A stretch of 64,000 nt of DNA, from positions 1 through 64,000 of the forward strand of contig CAMDFR010000009.1 in the NCBI GenBank assembly GCA_945897725.1. Reading direction: 5' to 3'. The position numbers and the translations under genes are program-made. This document shows positions 52,529-62,546 of the stretch, piece by piece. Position 1 is the stretch's first letter, and the number at the start of each line of letters is the position of its first letter. The notes under the pieces are model-generated. The model was not told where the DNA came from, did no database searches, and was given only the letters and a program-made list of their open reading frames with translations. Origin of the DNA: Chitinophaga pinensis. GTDB taxonomy: Bacteria; Bacteroidota; Bacteroidia; Chitinophagales; CAMDFR01.

Positions 52529-53854
52529 ATGTTTGAAAACTTACAAGAACGATTAGAAAGCGCCATTAAGACGCTGAAGGGACAGGGACAAATTACAGAA
52601 ATAAATGTTGCTGCGACCATCAAAGAAATTAGAAGAGCCTTGGTAGATGCCGATGTAAACTACAAAATCGCAAAAGAATTTACGGATAAAGTAAAGGATG
52701 AAGCAACCGGTGCTAATGTTTTAAAGGCTGTGTCTCCAGGTCAGTTGATGGTAAAAATCGTGAATGATGAACTTACCAAGTTGATGGGTGGTTCTGCTAT
52801 CGAAATCAATCTCAAAGGCAGTCCTGTTGTTATTCTTATCGCAGGATTACAAGGTTCTGGTAAAACTACTTTTACGCATAAATTAGCGCATTATCTAAAA
52901 ACAAAAAAAGGCAGAGCCCCTTTGATGGTCGCCTGTGATATATACAGACCTGCAGCGATAGAACAGTTGAAGGTATTGGGTGAAGCGATTGGTATTCCTG
53001 TGTATCATGAGGCAGATAATAAAAATGCCGTGCAGATTGCTAAAAACGCTATTGATTTTGCAAAGGTTCAAGGCTATAATACAGTGATTATAGATACTGC
53101 TGGTCGTCTTGCTATTGATGAGGAGATGATGAAAGAGATTGAACAAGTGAAGAAAGCGGTTCAACCTTCGGAAACATTATTTGTAGTGGATTCTATGACG
53201 GGTCAAGATGCTGTGAATACCGCAAAGACCTTTAATGAAAGATTAGATTTTGATGGTGTTGTATTAACCAAGATAGATGGTGATACTAGAGGTGGTGCTG
53301 CGTTGACGATCAAATATACAGTCAACAAGCCTATCAAGTTTGTGAGCATGGGTGAAAAGGTGGACACATTGGATGTTTTTCACCCAGATAGGATGGCGCA
53401 AAGAATCTTGGGGATGGGCGATATTGTTTCATTTGTGGAGAAAGCACAAGAACATTTCGATGAAAAAAATGCGGCAGAACTTCAGAAAAAAATTAGTAAA
53501 AACCAATTTGATTTCAATGACTTTTTAGCTCAATTGAACCAAATAAAGAAAATGGGCAATGTGAAAGATTTGCTAGGAATGTTGCCGGGTGTTGGTAAAG
53601 CGATTAAGGATATTGATATTGATGATAAATCTTTCAGTAAAATAGAAGCCATCATTTTGTCGATGACCTTAAAGGAAAGATCGAATCCAGACTTGATGAA
53701 TGGCACACGTAGAAAACGATTGGCCTTAGGCAGTGGCAATAGCATTCAAGAGGTAAACAATTTCTTAAAGCAATTTGAGGATATGAAGAAGATGATGAAA
53801 ACCATGCAAAAAATGCAAGGAAGTGGCAGAGGAATGAAATTGCCCTTTGGATAG
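52529..53854 (+). CDS. ffh: Signal recognition particle GTPase Ffh
   Basis: 441 residues. N-domain helical bundle (about 1-90), then the G-domain with GLQGSGKTTFTHKLA, DIYRPAAIEQL, DTAGRL and TKIDGDTRGGAAL, then the Met-rich M-domain (FEDMKKMMKTMQKMQGSGRG at the end) that binds signal sequences and 4.5S RNA. Delivers nascent membrane proteins to FtsY and SecYEG. Single gene; downstream is repeat E. Confidence 0.98.
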   Translation: MFENLQERLESAIKTLKGQGQITEINVAATIKEIRRALVDADVNYKIAKEFTDKVKDEATGANVLKAVSPGQLMVKIVNDELTKLMGGSAIEINLKGSPVVILIAGLQGSGKTTFTHKLAHYLKTKKGRAPLMVACDIYRPAAIEQLKVLGEAIGIPVYHEADNKNAVQIAKNAIDFAKVQGYNTVIIDTAGRLAIDEEMMKEIEQVKKAVQPSETLFVVDSMTGQDAVNTAKTFNERLDFDGVVLTKIDGDTRGGAALTIKYTVNKPIKFVSMGEKVDTLDVFHPDRMAQRILGMGDIVSFVEKAQEHFDEKNAAELQKKISKNQFDFNDFLAQLNQIKKMGNVKDLLGMLPGVGKAIKDIDIDDKSFSKIEAIILSMTLKERSNPDLMNGTRRKRLALGSGNSIQEVNNFLKQFEDMKKMMKTMQKMQGSGRGMKLPFG

Positions 53855-53862
53855 GATACCAT

Positions 53863-53951
53863 GTGAGGGAATGAAGCAAGTACCCTCTTCCTTTAGAGGT
53901 ACTGCGGAATGCCCGACAGCGGCTTTATGGTTTTAAGCCGGTGGCACACCC
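53863..53951 (-). repeat. Dispersed double-hairpin repeat, copy E
   Basis: Minus strand: TTTTTGGGTGTGCC box (plus-strand GGCACACCC 53943-53951), hairpin 1 (plus-strand CGGCTT 53920-53925 / AAGCCG 53935-53940), a TCGGGCATTCCGC linker, and an imperfect hairpin 2 (GTACCCTC / GAGGTAC, about 53880-53902) with a CCCTCAC tail. It begins nine bases after the ffh stop. The gap 53855-54084 contains nothing else. Confidence 0.68.
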
Positions 53952-54084
53952 AAAAACAAATAGCAGCAAAAGCATTCAATTTGCGAACTTTATCGAATGT
54001 TTTTTATCTTGTGGCACAATAGTTGAATGTTCATTACCGATATTTGATACTAACATAAAATTTGACCATCATCCAAAACAAGCT

Positions 54085-54573
54085 ATGAAAAAACTTTTTT
54101 TATTCCTCTTTATCCTATCTAGTGGTCTTTTTGTTGATGCACAAAAAAAAGATGATGCTGAAATACTTCGACTTAGCAAAGTTTTTGAAGCATTAAAGAC
54201 AAAACTACCTTGCCCATTGGTTTCTTCAAGGATTGATTTCAAAACTCTATACCTAGATGAAAGCCGAAAACCCACTAGGGGCGTTGATTTGGTCTCTGAT
54301 TCTTCGGCGGTAAAGAATCCATTGGAAGGCTATGTAACAGCGATTTTTCCTGATGAAGATAAACTCAATAGCATTATTGTATGTCATGGAAATTATTTCT
54401 TAGTGTATTCTCATGTGTATAATGCATCTGTGAAACAAGGACAATCCTTAAAAGTCGGAGATATGATTGGGGCAGCAGCAGCAGATAGCAAGGGCAAACC
54501 AAGGCTGCATCTTGAAATCTGGTTCAATGCCGATAAACTATGGCCACCAGATTGGTTGATTTGCGGCAAATAA
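54085..54573 (+). CDS. Degenerate LytM/M23-type exported protein
   Basis: 162 residues from ATG 54085, which begins a clear signal peptide (MKKLFLFLFILSSGLFVDAQ); the longer frame from 53941 would run through repeat E and is rejected. The LytM fold is visible in CPLVSSRIDF, TRGVDLVSD, NPLEGYVTAIF, GNYFLVYSHV and LHLEIWFN. In active M23 peptidases these are HxGxD and HxH; here the first His is Thr (TRGVD) and the last His is Glu (HLE), so the zinc site is broken. Probably a non-catalytic cell-wall regulator, like EnvC/NlpD. It converges on mutS2. Confidence 0.8.
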   Translation: MKKLFLFLFILSSGLFVDAQKKDDAEILRLSKVFEALKTKLPCPLVSSRIDFKTLYLDESRKPTRGVDLVSDSSAVKNPLEGYVTAIFPDEDKLNSIIVCHGNYFLVYSHVYNASVKQGQSLKVGDMIGAAAADSKGKPRLHLEIWFNADKLWPPDWLICGK

Positions 54574-54579
54574 TTTTAA

Positions 54580-56958
54580 CTAGTAAAATTTCATGATCGT
54601 GATGCCATCTCCGCCATATTCTTGGGGTGGATGATACATTTCTTTGATCTCTTTGTAGCCTTTAGCGCAGTTGCGTACAAGATCCCGCAAGGCACCTGAG
54701 CCTTTGCCATGTATGATTCTGATTTCAAGAAAATTTCCAATAATCGCTTTGTCCAAAAAGATTTCTATCAAAGGATAAGCTTGTTCTTTCATCATGCCAC
54801 GGATATCTAATTCGTATTTCACTTCCTCTTTTTGTACTTCATGTTTAGGACTTTGTCCAATCAATCTATTCTCATATTTCTTTTTATCGGCTAATTCTAA
54901 ACGATCCACTGCAATCCAGGTTTTAAGGTGATCAAAAACAATCAAAGCCTTGTCCTTTTTCAATTCCTCAATCATACCACTTTCCTTGGTATCAATGATC
55001 CTTACCACATCACCTTTCTTCAAAATAGACATAGGTTTTTTACGATTCAACTCTTCTTTGGTTTGATCGAGCATTTTGACAGCCTTACCTTTTTCTATCT
55101 GTACCTCTTTCAGAGCAGATAATGCTACAGACTCTTCTTCCTTTTTATTGACTTTTATTTCTTTGATTAGGCGGTTCAACTCAACCTCCATCTTGGTTTC
55201 GTGCTCATGCTTTTGGAGATAATATTCGTATTTCAGTTTCTTTTTTTGATATTCAATGTCTTTGTTTTGAAGTTCAAATTTCCTGATCAATTCTTTGAGA
55301 CGCTTATCTTGCGATTCAATATCTAGCGCCACTTTTTTCAAATCTTTTCTTTCTGTCTCTACTTTATTTAACAACTCTTCATATCGAACTTTTTGATCGC
55401 CCACCAAACCCTTGGCATAAGCAATGAGAGCTGCAGGTAAGCCACTTTTTTCGGCAATGATAAAAGTGTAAGAACTGCCTGGTTTTCCAATTTGTAAACG
55501 ATAGGTGGGTTTTAGATTTTCTTCATCAAAAACCATTGCCGCATTAACTATTCGTTTATTTTTTTCCGCAAATAACTTTAGGTTGCCATAGTGTGTATTA
55601 ATCATACCCCTTGCCTGCACATGTAATAAATCTTTCAAAATAGCTTCTGCAATAGCCCCACCAAAAAGAGGATCTGTACCAGTACCAAACTCATCTATAA
55701 AGAAAATGGTTTTCCTATTGGCATATTGAATAAAATACTTCATGTATTGAAGCCTTGAACTGTAAGTACTCAGCTCATCTTCCAAAGATTGCGAATCACC
55801 TACATCTGCTAAGATTTGATGGAAGATACCAAGTTCAGAGCTCTTATCAGCTGGGATGTGCAGACCACTTTGAAACATCAATTGCAACAAAGCAAATGTT
55901 TTCATGGCAACGGATTTCCCACCTGCATTGGGTCCACTAATCAGCACAATTTGTTGCTCGTCATTCATCACCGCAGAATGCGCCACAGTTTCCTTATGAA
56001 GTCTGTCATTCATTAATTTTAGCAGTGGATGAAACCCTTGAACCATTTTGATATTTGGTTCTTTTAGCAAGCCAGGCGCCGTGGCATTTAAGGCGATAGA
56101 GAGTTTGGTTTTTGCATGCACAAAATCACAGGCTCCCATGATACTTCTATAAGAGACTATTTGGTCTAAGTAATTACGCAACTCGTTTGATAACTCCTTT
56201 AAGATTCTATAAATTTCTCTTTTCTCTGCGCGTTCAAACTCAAAGATTTCATTATTTAGGAAGACCGTTTCTTCTGGTTCAATGAATGAGGTTTTTCCTG
56301 TATCAGATTCATCATGAATAATTCCTTTTACAGCTCTTTTATGTTCAGCAAAAACAGAGATAACACGGCGGCCATTTCGAATACTTTGTCCAGTATCGGT
56401 GACATAACCAGCTGTTTTCAATACTTGAGATACACGTCTGAACACACGATCCAGCTCCGTTATTTTTTGAGAAATTTCTTTTCTAATTTTTTGTAATTCA
56501 GGACTGGCGTCACTTTTAACCCTTCCTGTTTCGTCCAGTATTCGGCTGATAGCCAATTCCATGAACTTTTCGTAGCGTTCGTCCAGTAATAATCCATGCA
56601 ATTGAGGAGCGATCTCTCGATGTGTTTGCATAAAGGAAAAAAGCTCAGAGATAGCATTTAAAAAGGATCTTAGCCCATGTAATTCTTCTTCCGGCAATAC
56701 ATAATCGCTGATCTTAAGCATTGCTATGGCTTGTTGTATATCGCTAAAATCACGTGCAGGAAAATGAAAACCAGAAGCTATTAATTCCTTCAATTCGGTG
56801 ATTTGTTGGAGGGATGTTTCAATGGTAGCAAAGTCATCTGTAGGCGATAAATGATCAACCAATTCCCTCCCCATTGGAGAAATGCACTTCTCTGCCAAAA
56901 GAGATTTAATCTTGAGAAATTCTAATTTATCTAAAATATCTGATGGAAAAAGTTTCAT
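54580..56958 (-). CDS. mutS2: MutS2 family ATPase/endonuclease
   Basis: 792 residues. No mismatch-binding N-terminal domain; instead the MutS2 core and clamp, Walker A SGPNAGGKSVAMKT, Walker B IFFIDEFGTGTDPLFGG, a long coiled coil at about 520-640, and a C-terminal Smr domain (LDIRGMMKEQAYPLIEIFLD, RIIHGKGSGALRDLV). MutS2 suppresses homologous recombination, and acts on stalled ribosomes in Bacillus. The HGKGxGxLR nuclease motif is intact. Confidence 0.95.
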   Translation of the reverse strand: MKLFPSDILDKLEFLKIKSLLAEKCISPMGRELVDHLSPTDDFATIETSLQQITELKELIASGFHFPARDFSDIQQAIAMLKISDYVLPEEELHGLRSFLNAISELFSFMQTHREIAPQLHGLLLDERYEKFMELAISRILDETGRVKSDASPELQKIRKEISQKITELDRVFRRVSQVLKTAGYVTDTGQSIRNGRRVISVFAEHKRAVKGIIHDESDTGKTSFIEPEETVFLNNEIFEFERAEKREIYRILKELSNELRNYLDQIVSYRSIMGACDFVHAKTKLSIALNATAPGLLKEPNIKMVQGFHPLLKLMNDRLHKETVAHSAVMNDEQQIVLISGPNAGGKSVAMKTFALLQLMFQSGLHIPADKSSELGIFHQILADVGDSQSLEDELSTYSSRLQYMKYFIQYANRKTIFFIDEFGTGTDPLFGGAIAEAILKDLLHVQARGMINTHYGNLKLFAEKNKRIVNAAMVFDEENLKPTYRLQIGKPGSSYTFIIAEKSGLPAALIAYAKGLVGDQKVRYEELLNKVETERKDLKKVALDIESQDKRLKELIRKFELQNKDIEYQKKKLKYEYYLQKHEHETKMEVELNRLIKEIKVNKKEEESVALSALKEVQIEKGKAVKMLDQTKEELNRKKPMSILKKGDVVRIIDTKESGMIEELKKDKALIVFDHLKTWIAVDRLELADKKKYENRLIGQSPKHEVQKEEVKYELDIRGMMKEQAYPLIEIFLDKAIIGNFLEIRIIHGKGSGALRDLVRNCAKGYKEIKEMYHPPQEYGGDGITIMKFY

Positions 56959-56998
56959 ATAAAATTACTGGATAAGGCGAATGGTAAAGCGTTGCACC

Positions 56999-59158
56999 TT
57001 ATTTTTTAAAAATGGAATTGAGGCGTTTAGAAATTTTTTGCAAACGCTTTATATTCGTGCTTACATATGTGGTGTCGATGTCATTTACCTGGATGATACT
57101 CGTTTCGAAGCTAGACTTTAATTGTTCTGGATAAACTAACATAAAATTACTTTCCTGAAATGATTGAGCCAATTTTGTATGCCAAGTATTTAGGTCTTCA
57201 TGATAAGAAATAGTTCCTTTTCTTGCGCTGACCACCACCATCAGATTTTCCTTGCTGTTGTTTTTTGCGAAGCTAGAAAAGTCCGTCCAGAAATCGAAAA
57301 CATTATATTCTACCTCAGCTTCCGCGTTTAAGTAGGTAGCTTGTTGCTTCATAAAACTGATGGTAGAATCATGTGCATAAAGACAGAGTCTTGCGTTAAT
57401 AGTGCTACTATAGAGGTATAATTTGAACAATATATGATTGAATCCTTTTTCATATTCGGCATGTTCTGGGAAAACGGCATATATCTGTTTGATGGCAATT
57501 GGAGGTGTATTGAGCTTACATACATAAATATTTTCCCAAACATACTCTTTAATGTTTTCCAAAATACTTCCGAACAACAAATCGCTTGTAGAGGATTTAT
57601 CCGACCAACCAATGATGACATCTGTGGCTTTGATTTCTTTTACAGCAGAGGAGATACCGGTAGCAATATTAAAATCTTGCCTTGTTAAAAACTTCACCTG
57701 CTCCTGCCCTATTCTTAAAAGTTTAGTCACCTTTTCAATCAACTTTTTGCTGGCTTCCATTTTTTGTTCGCCATCAATTGTATCATCGACTACAGTAAGC
57801 GGATAGAGAGGATATTTATTGTCTTTGCTTTTAATAAGATAAGCTGTTTCGAGCAGAAGTTCCACTTTGTCATCTTTAGAAGTAGCGATTATTATTTTTT
57901 CTCTTTGGTTTTGTTGGTTATTGTTATCAGATTTTTTCTGCTCATTGATGACCATGGAGCGAGCCGCATGTTCAGTAACAAAAGAAGCTACCAAACAGGT
58001 TACCAGAATCAAGATGATGGTTCCATTTAGAATATTTTCGTCTAGAATTTTCAACTGATAACCTATCAAGGCGACTGCCATGATGGCCGCTGCATGGGCA
58101 TTGCTTAGTCCCCAAATGATACGTCTTTGATACTTGTCTAATTTGTAAATTTTCTGAACCACAAAAGCAGCCATCCACTTTACTGCAATAGCAACTATAG
58201 TCAATGTGGCGGCAAAAATCAATGCTGTATTCCCTTTAAAAAGAATGCGCACATCTACCAACATACCTACACTGATCAAAAAGAAAGGTATAAACAAGGC
58301 ATTGCCGACAAATTCAATTTTATTCATCAGGTCAGACTGATGCGGAATGAGGCGATTCAGTGCTAAGCCAGCAAAGAAAGCTCCCACGATAGGTTCGATG
58401 CCTGCAAACTGCGATAAGGCAGCACAAAGAAAAACGGTTGCTAGCACAAAGACAAACTGAGACGTCTTCTCCCCTTCTATATTTTTAAAAAACCATTTTC
58501 CAACAATGGGAATAATACCAAAGACAACAATGCCAAACAAAACAAAAGAGATGAGCATTTTAGCCCAATACATGGGGGTTAACTCTCCTTTGATGGAGCT
58601 TGTAATGATGGCCAATAAAACCAATACAGCCGTGTCTGTTATAATGGTACCACCCACTGCGATTGTAACGGCAGGATTCTTTGTAACTCCCATCCTGCTT
58701 GCAATAGGATATGCCACCAATGTATGTGTAGAGAACATACTAGCCACCATTAAGGAAGCAATGGGAGATAAATGTAGAAAATACAAACACACTGGAAAGC
58801 CCACTATAAGAGGGATGAAGAAGGTAAGAGCGCCAAAGACAATGCTCTTATTTTTATTTTTGATAGCGGCACTTAAGTCCAATTCTAGGCCTGCTAAGAA
58901 CATGATATAAAGCAAACCAATTTTACCGAATAATTCAATTCTTTGATCCAGGGAAATGATGTTAAATCCGTTTGGACCAATGAAGACACCAGCAATGATA
59001 AGTCCTATGATGCTTGGTATTCTTAACTTTTTTAGCAAGACAGGAGCAAGTAAAATAATAAACAGAATAATAGAAAACAGCAGAATCGGATCGTTGATTG
59101 GAAGTTTAACAACCCCAAGATAAGTGCTGATGTTTTGTAGGATTAGTAGTGCTTTCAT
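56999..59158 (-). CDS. CPA2-family monovalent cation/H+ antiporter with cytosolic USP-like tail
   Basis: 719 residues. About 12 membrane helices in residues 20-405, with PSIIGLIIAGVFIGPNGFN and the paired acidic/Asp region of CPA2 exchangers (GIEPIVGAFFAGLALNR). The remaining 310 residues are soluble and match tandem universal-stress-like folds (KIIIATSKDDKVELLLETAY, TDVIIGWSDKSSTSDLLFGS), not TrkA-N. Probably a Na+/H+ or K+/H+ antiporter whose activity is set by nucleotide binding to the tail. Downstream of mutS2's start by 40 bases on the same strand. Confidence 0.88.
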   Translation of the reverse strand: MKALLILQNISTYLGVVKLPINDPILLFSIILFIILLAPVLLKKLRIPSIIGLIIAGVFIGPNGFNIISLDQRIELFGKIGLLYIMFLAGLELDLSAAIKNKNKSIVFGALTFFIPLIVGFPVCLYFLHLSPIASLMVASMFSTHTLVAYPIASRMGVTKNPAVTIAVGGTIITDTAVLVLLAIITSSIKGELTPMYWAKMLISFVLFGIVVFGIIPIVGKWFFKNIEGEKTSQFVFVLATVFLCAALSQFAGIEPIVGAFFAGLALNRLIPHQSDLMNKIEFVGNALFIPFFLISVGMLVDVRILFKGNTALIFAATLTIVAIAVKWMAAFVVQKIYKLDKYQRRIIWGLSNAHAAAIMAVALIGYQLKILDENILNGTIILILVTCLVASFVTEHAARSMVINEQKKSDNNNQQNQREKIIIATSKDDKVELLLETAYLIKSKDNKYPLYPLTVVDDTIDGEQKMEASKKLIEKVTKLLRIGQEQVKFLTRQDFNIATGISSAVKEIKATDVIIGWSDKSSTSDLLFGSILENIKEYVWENIYVCKLNTPPIAIKQIYAVFPEHAEYEKGFNHILFKLYLYSSTINARLCLYAHDSTISFMKQQATYLNAEAEVEYNVFDFWTDFSSFAKNNSKENLMVVVSARKGTISYHEDLNTWHTKLAQSFQESNFMLVYPEQLKSSFETSIIQVNDIDTTYVSTNIKRLQKISKRLNSIFKK

Positions 59159-59232
59159 TTACCTTGTAAAATTAGCATTTAATATTTGATAGCGTTCAAT
59201 AAAATTGAGAGAATAATCAGTACTTTTATTGC

Positions 59233-59949
59233 ATGAAAATCGACATCAAGCATATTCTCCTCTTCGCTTTTATAGTTATTGGACTCTTTTCTTGTAAGCC
59301 TTCAGAAAGGGCAGAAAACATTAACCCGAAGGATTCTATGGCAATCAATGATTTAGGCACTATAACGGAGCATAACGGCGCTTCCGATAGTTCGAATAAA
59401 ATCTATGTAGATAGTGTGAAAGCCAGCATGCCAGCAATTGCGACAGCTAAGGGAACCAAAACCTATTATGATAAAAATTATAATGTAAGTTTGATTTATC
59501 CCGATAATTGGACCCAGGAATATAATCAATATGTAGCCTTTAAAATCAATTCACCTCAAGAGAGTGAAAAAGATACCATGAAGGAAAATTTCTTTTATGC
59601 TGTGATCGATGAGAATCCACCTACCACCAAGGTGATTGCACAAGAACCTAAACCTGTTTTTCTGAGCATTGAACAAATGGCAAATAAAATGGAAAAAGAA
59701 ATCAGTACAGAAAGTAGCAATAGAAAAAATTGTAAGATATTATCCAAGCAAAGGTTGATGCTCAATGGGGTGCCTGCTTATGAATATATCAGTACAGGAA
59801 TGATAAGAGGTGTGGCCATGAAATATAGAATTATGGCCATGAAATTGGGGACACGTCAATATTATCTTTATTTTTCTGCTGAAGAAAATAAATTTGATGT
59901 GTATCAAACGGAAGCTGATATGATTTTTAGTTCCTTTCTTGTAAAGTAG
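59233..59949 (+). CDS. Putative lipoprotein, PsbP/DcrB-like fold
   Basis: 238 residues. N-terminal signal ending GLFSC (Cys about 21) is lipobox-like though Phe at -2 is weak. After a linker, the region from about 75 (YDKNYNVSLIYPDNWTQE) to the end, with MLNGVPAYEYISTG and YYLYFSAEENKFDVYQ, resembles PsbP/DcrB-type domains. Function unknown. It is followed 40 bases later by photolyase on the same strand. Confidence 0.7.
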   Translation: MKIDIKHILLFAFIVIGLFSCKPSERAENINPKDSMAINDLGTITEHNGASDSSNKIYVDSVKASMPAIATAKGTKTYYDKNYNVSLIYPDNWTQEYNQYVAFKINSPQESEKDTMKENFFYAVIDENPPTTKVIAQEPKPVFLSIEQMANKMEKEISTESSNRKNCKILSKQRLMLNGVPAYEYISTGMIRGVAMKYRIMAMKLGTRQYYLYFSAEENKFDVYQTEADMIFSSFLVK

Positions 59950-59989
59950 CTTTGATAAACATTTCTATCCATTTTTTGTTTTAAATAAA

Positions 59990-61300
59990 ATGTCAAGTAA
60001 ACTAAGCATCTTTTGGTTTCGTCGCGACCTACGTCTTTCCGACAATACCGCCTTATATCATGCACTTAAATCTAAACAGAAAGTGCAATGCATCTTCATT
60101 TTTGACACCGACATCTTAGATAAGCTCGCAGATAAAAACGACAGACGCGTCAATTTTATTTATGATACACTGATAGCTCTGGGGCAGGAGCTTGAAGCAT
60201 TGGGCAGCAGCTTATGGGTGCTTTATGGCACACCCATCGAGACTTGGAAATCACTTTTAAAAAAAAATGAAATTGCTGAAGTGTTTGTCAATCATGATTA
60301 TGAGCCCTATGCTTTGGAACGAGACAAAAAAATAAAAGAGCTTTTAGGAACAAAGCAGATAGCATTCAATAGTTATAAAGATATTGTCATCTTCGAAAAG
60401 GATGAGGTGACAAAAGATGATGGATTGCCTTATACAGTGTTTACACCTTATAGCAAAAAATGGAAAGCCAAGCTAAACAATTTTTATCTACGTCCTTATC
60501 CGACCGAAAAATATACTGCTAACTTAAACAAGTCAGCACCTACCAAGGTCATAGAATTAGAGGAAATGGGCTTTGTAAAAAATGAGACATTCATTCCAGC
60601 GATGACTATTGACAAAAACCTCATTCAAAAATACGATACTACAAGAAATTATCCAGGGTTACTCGGTACTTCACGCCTTGGTTTATTTCTTCGATTCGGT
60701 ACTATTTCTACTCGTGCACTCGCAAAACTTGCCTTAGATACGAATGAAACCTATCTAAATGAATTGATTTGGAGAGATTTTTACCATCAAATATTGTATC
60801 ACTTTCCGAATGTGGTGAAAGGAAGTTTCAAACCAGCTTATGATGGCATTCAATGGAGAAATAACGAAACAGAGTTTCAAGCATGGTGTGATGGACAAAC
60901 GGGCTATCCCATTGTAGATGCGGGCATGCGCGAATTGAATGCGACAGGGTTCATGCACAATAGATCTAGAATGATTGTAGCGAGTTTTTTATGTAAACAT
61001 TTATTGATAGACTGGCAATGGGGAGCGCAGTATTTTGCCCAAAAATTATTGGATTTTGATTTGGCAGCGAATAATGGAGGTTGGCAGTGGGCAGCAGGCT
61101 CAGGCACCGATGCCGCGCCCTATTTTAGGATTTTTAGCCCTAGCGAACAGACCAAAAAATTTGACGCTCAGCTTACTTATATAAGAAAATGGGTGCCTGA
61201 ATTCGAATCATTGCAATACGTTCAGCCAATCGTAAATCACCAATTGGCAAGAGAAAGATGCCTGAAGGTATATAAAGAAGCTTTGGAGAAAAGAATGTAA
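59990..61300 (+). CDS. phr: Deoxyribodipyrimidine photolyase (class I CPD type)
   Basis: 436 residues. N-terminal antenna domain opens with FWFRRDLRLSDNTALYHAL. The C-terminal FAD domain has the conserved RMIVASFLCKHLLIDW, AQKLLDFDLAANNGGWQW and DAAPYFRIFSP that bind FAD and the cyclobutane pyrimidine dimer. Repairs UV damage in light. Some relatives repair (6-4) products, but the NNGGWQW stretch favours CPD class I. Confidence 0.95.
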   Translation: MSSKLSIFWFRRDLRLSDNTALYHALKSKQKVQCIFIFDTDILDKLADKNDRRVNFIYDTLIALGQELEALGSSLWVLYGTPIETWKSLLKKNEIAEVFVNHDYEPYALERDKKIKELLGTKQIAFNSYKDIVIFEKDEVTKDDGLPYTVFTPYSKKWKAKLNNFYLRPYPTEKYTANLNKSAPTKVIELEEMGFVKNETFIPAMTIDKNLIQKYDTTRNYPGLLGTSRLGLFLRFGTISTRALAKLALDTNETYLNELIWRDFYHQILYHFPNVVKGSFKPAYDGIQWRNNETEFQAWCDGQTGYPIVDAGMRELNATGFMHNRSRMIVASFLCKHLLIDWQWGAQYFAQKLLDFDLAANNGGWQWAAGSGTDAAPYFRIFSPSEQTKKFDAQLTYIRKWVPEFESLQYVQPIVNHQLARERCLKVYKEALEKRM

Positions 61301-61359
61301 TACTTATTGCTCCACGTAGAATGCTTTATAAATTCAAATCTCCATTGGAATAATTTCAA

Positions 61360-61367
61360 TACTTTTG
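61360..61367 (+). promoter_or_regulatory. -7 promoter element of the NdpA-like gene
   Basis: TACTTTTG matches TAnnTTTG, 38 bases before ATG 61406; supports that ATG over the upstream in-frame start at 61307. Confidence 0.5.
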
Positions 61368-61405
61368 AAACCTGTGACAATACAGATCCCACTAAAACAA
61401 AAATT

Positions 61406-62452
61406 ATGTTAGACTTTAGCAATTGCGGCATCACCGGTTTATGCGTACATCATATTGGAAACAGAACCAATGGTGAGGATATCCTTCTATCCAAAAACAA
61501 TCATGATATCAGTGATGAGAAATTACAAGACCTATTGTTGCGCTATTTTTTAGCTCCATTTAGCAATGTAGAATATTATTCCTTTACGTTTTCTAATGGA
61601 GATGTATCAATGAATCCGGTGTATTCATTTGTGAGCGAAATTTTTAAGAAAGCAAATACCTTGCATGATCAAAGTATCGATATTGCAAAGCATTTATATG
61701 AAATTTCGGTTCATCCACAAATCAAGGCAGGCGACCTCTTTGTAAGTGTTTTTTCAGATATAGAAATCGATGGTGAATTATGTCAAGCGATTGGTATATT
61801 TAAATCAGAGAATAGACAAGCCTTTCTAAAACTCAACAACCAAAAGAATGATTTTAGTTTAAAGTATGATGATGGTATCAATGTAGAAAAATTGGATAAG
61901 GGATGTCTTATCATGAATAAAAGCAAAGAAGAGGGATATAAAGTTTGTATTATCGATAGAGCTAATAAGGCTGGTGAAGCACAATTTTGGAAAGATACTT
62001 TCTTAAACTTAAAACCTTGTAGCGACGATTATCATCATACAAAGGACTTTTTAAATATCACCAAAAACTTTGTTACCAAGCAATTGATCGAAGAATTTGA
62101 GGTCAGTAAGACCGATCAAATCGATTATTTAAATCGTTCTGTTGACTATTTCAAAACGCATGAGTCCTTTGATAAGGATGACTTTGAGAAGGAAGTATTT
62201 CAAGACAAGGGAGTCATCAAAGCATTTAGAAATTATGATGAAATATATAGAGGCAACAATGACTTGGAACTTATAGATAATTTTGATATTTCAACGCAGG
62301 CTTTAAAAAAACAAGCTAAGATTTTTAAAAGCGTTTTAAAATTAGATAAAAACTTTCATATCTATATACATGGCAACAAAGACATGATTGAACAAGGCAT
62401 AGAGAAAGATGGACGAAAATTTTACAAAATCTACTTTAAAGAAGAAAGCTAG
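61406..62452 (+). CDS. NdpA-like nucleoid-associated protein
   Basis: 348 residues from ATG 61406 (MLDFSNCGITGL), which fits the family; the frame upstream to 61307 lies in a likely promoter region. IHHIGN-like LCVHHIGNRTNGEDILLSK near the start, KAGDLFVSVFSDIEID and the basic/acidic C-terminus resemble the 37-kDa nucleoid-associated (NdpA/YejK) family, which binds DNA with the nucleoid. The match is by overall pattern, not by a short catalytic motif. Confidence 0.72.
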   Translation: MLDFSNCGITGLCVHHIGNRTNGEDILLSKNNHDISDEKLQDLLLRYFLAPFSNVEYYSFTFSNGDVSMNPVYSFVSEIFKKANTLHDQSIDIAKHLYEISVHPQIKAGDLFVSVFSDIEIDGELCQAIGIFKSENRQAFLKLNNQKNDFSLKYDDGINVEKLDKGCLIMNKSKEEGYKVCIIDRANKAGEAQFWKDTFLNLKPCSDDYHHTKDFLNITKNFVTKQLIEEFEVSKTDQIDYLNRSVDYFKTHESFDKDDFEKEVFQDKGVIKAFRNYDEIYRGNNDLELIDNFDISTQALKKQAKIFKSVLKLDKNFHIYIHGNKDMIEQGIEKDGRKFYKIYFKEES

Positions 62453-62517
62453 TAAAGCAAAAAGGAAAAAGAACGATACTTTCTACTTTTTCATTCTATA
62501 ATATTTAATGAAATCGC

Positions 62518-62525
62518 TATTTTTG
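62518..62525 (+). promoter_or_regulatory. -7 promoter element of the M43 protease gene
   Basis: TATTTTTG matches TAnnTTTG, 21 bases before ATG 62547. It lies downstream of the alternative ATG at 62508, so the shorter start is preferred. Confidence 0.55.
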
Positions 62526-62546
62526 ATTTTAAATACAAAACGTCCA

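Noticed and set aside
53941-54084. N-terminal extension of the LytM-like frame
   Set aside because: It lies over repeat E and precedes a clear signal peptide beginning at 54085.
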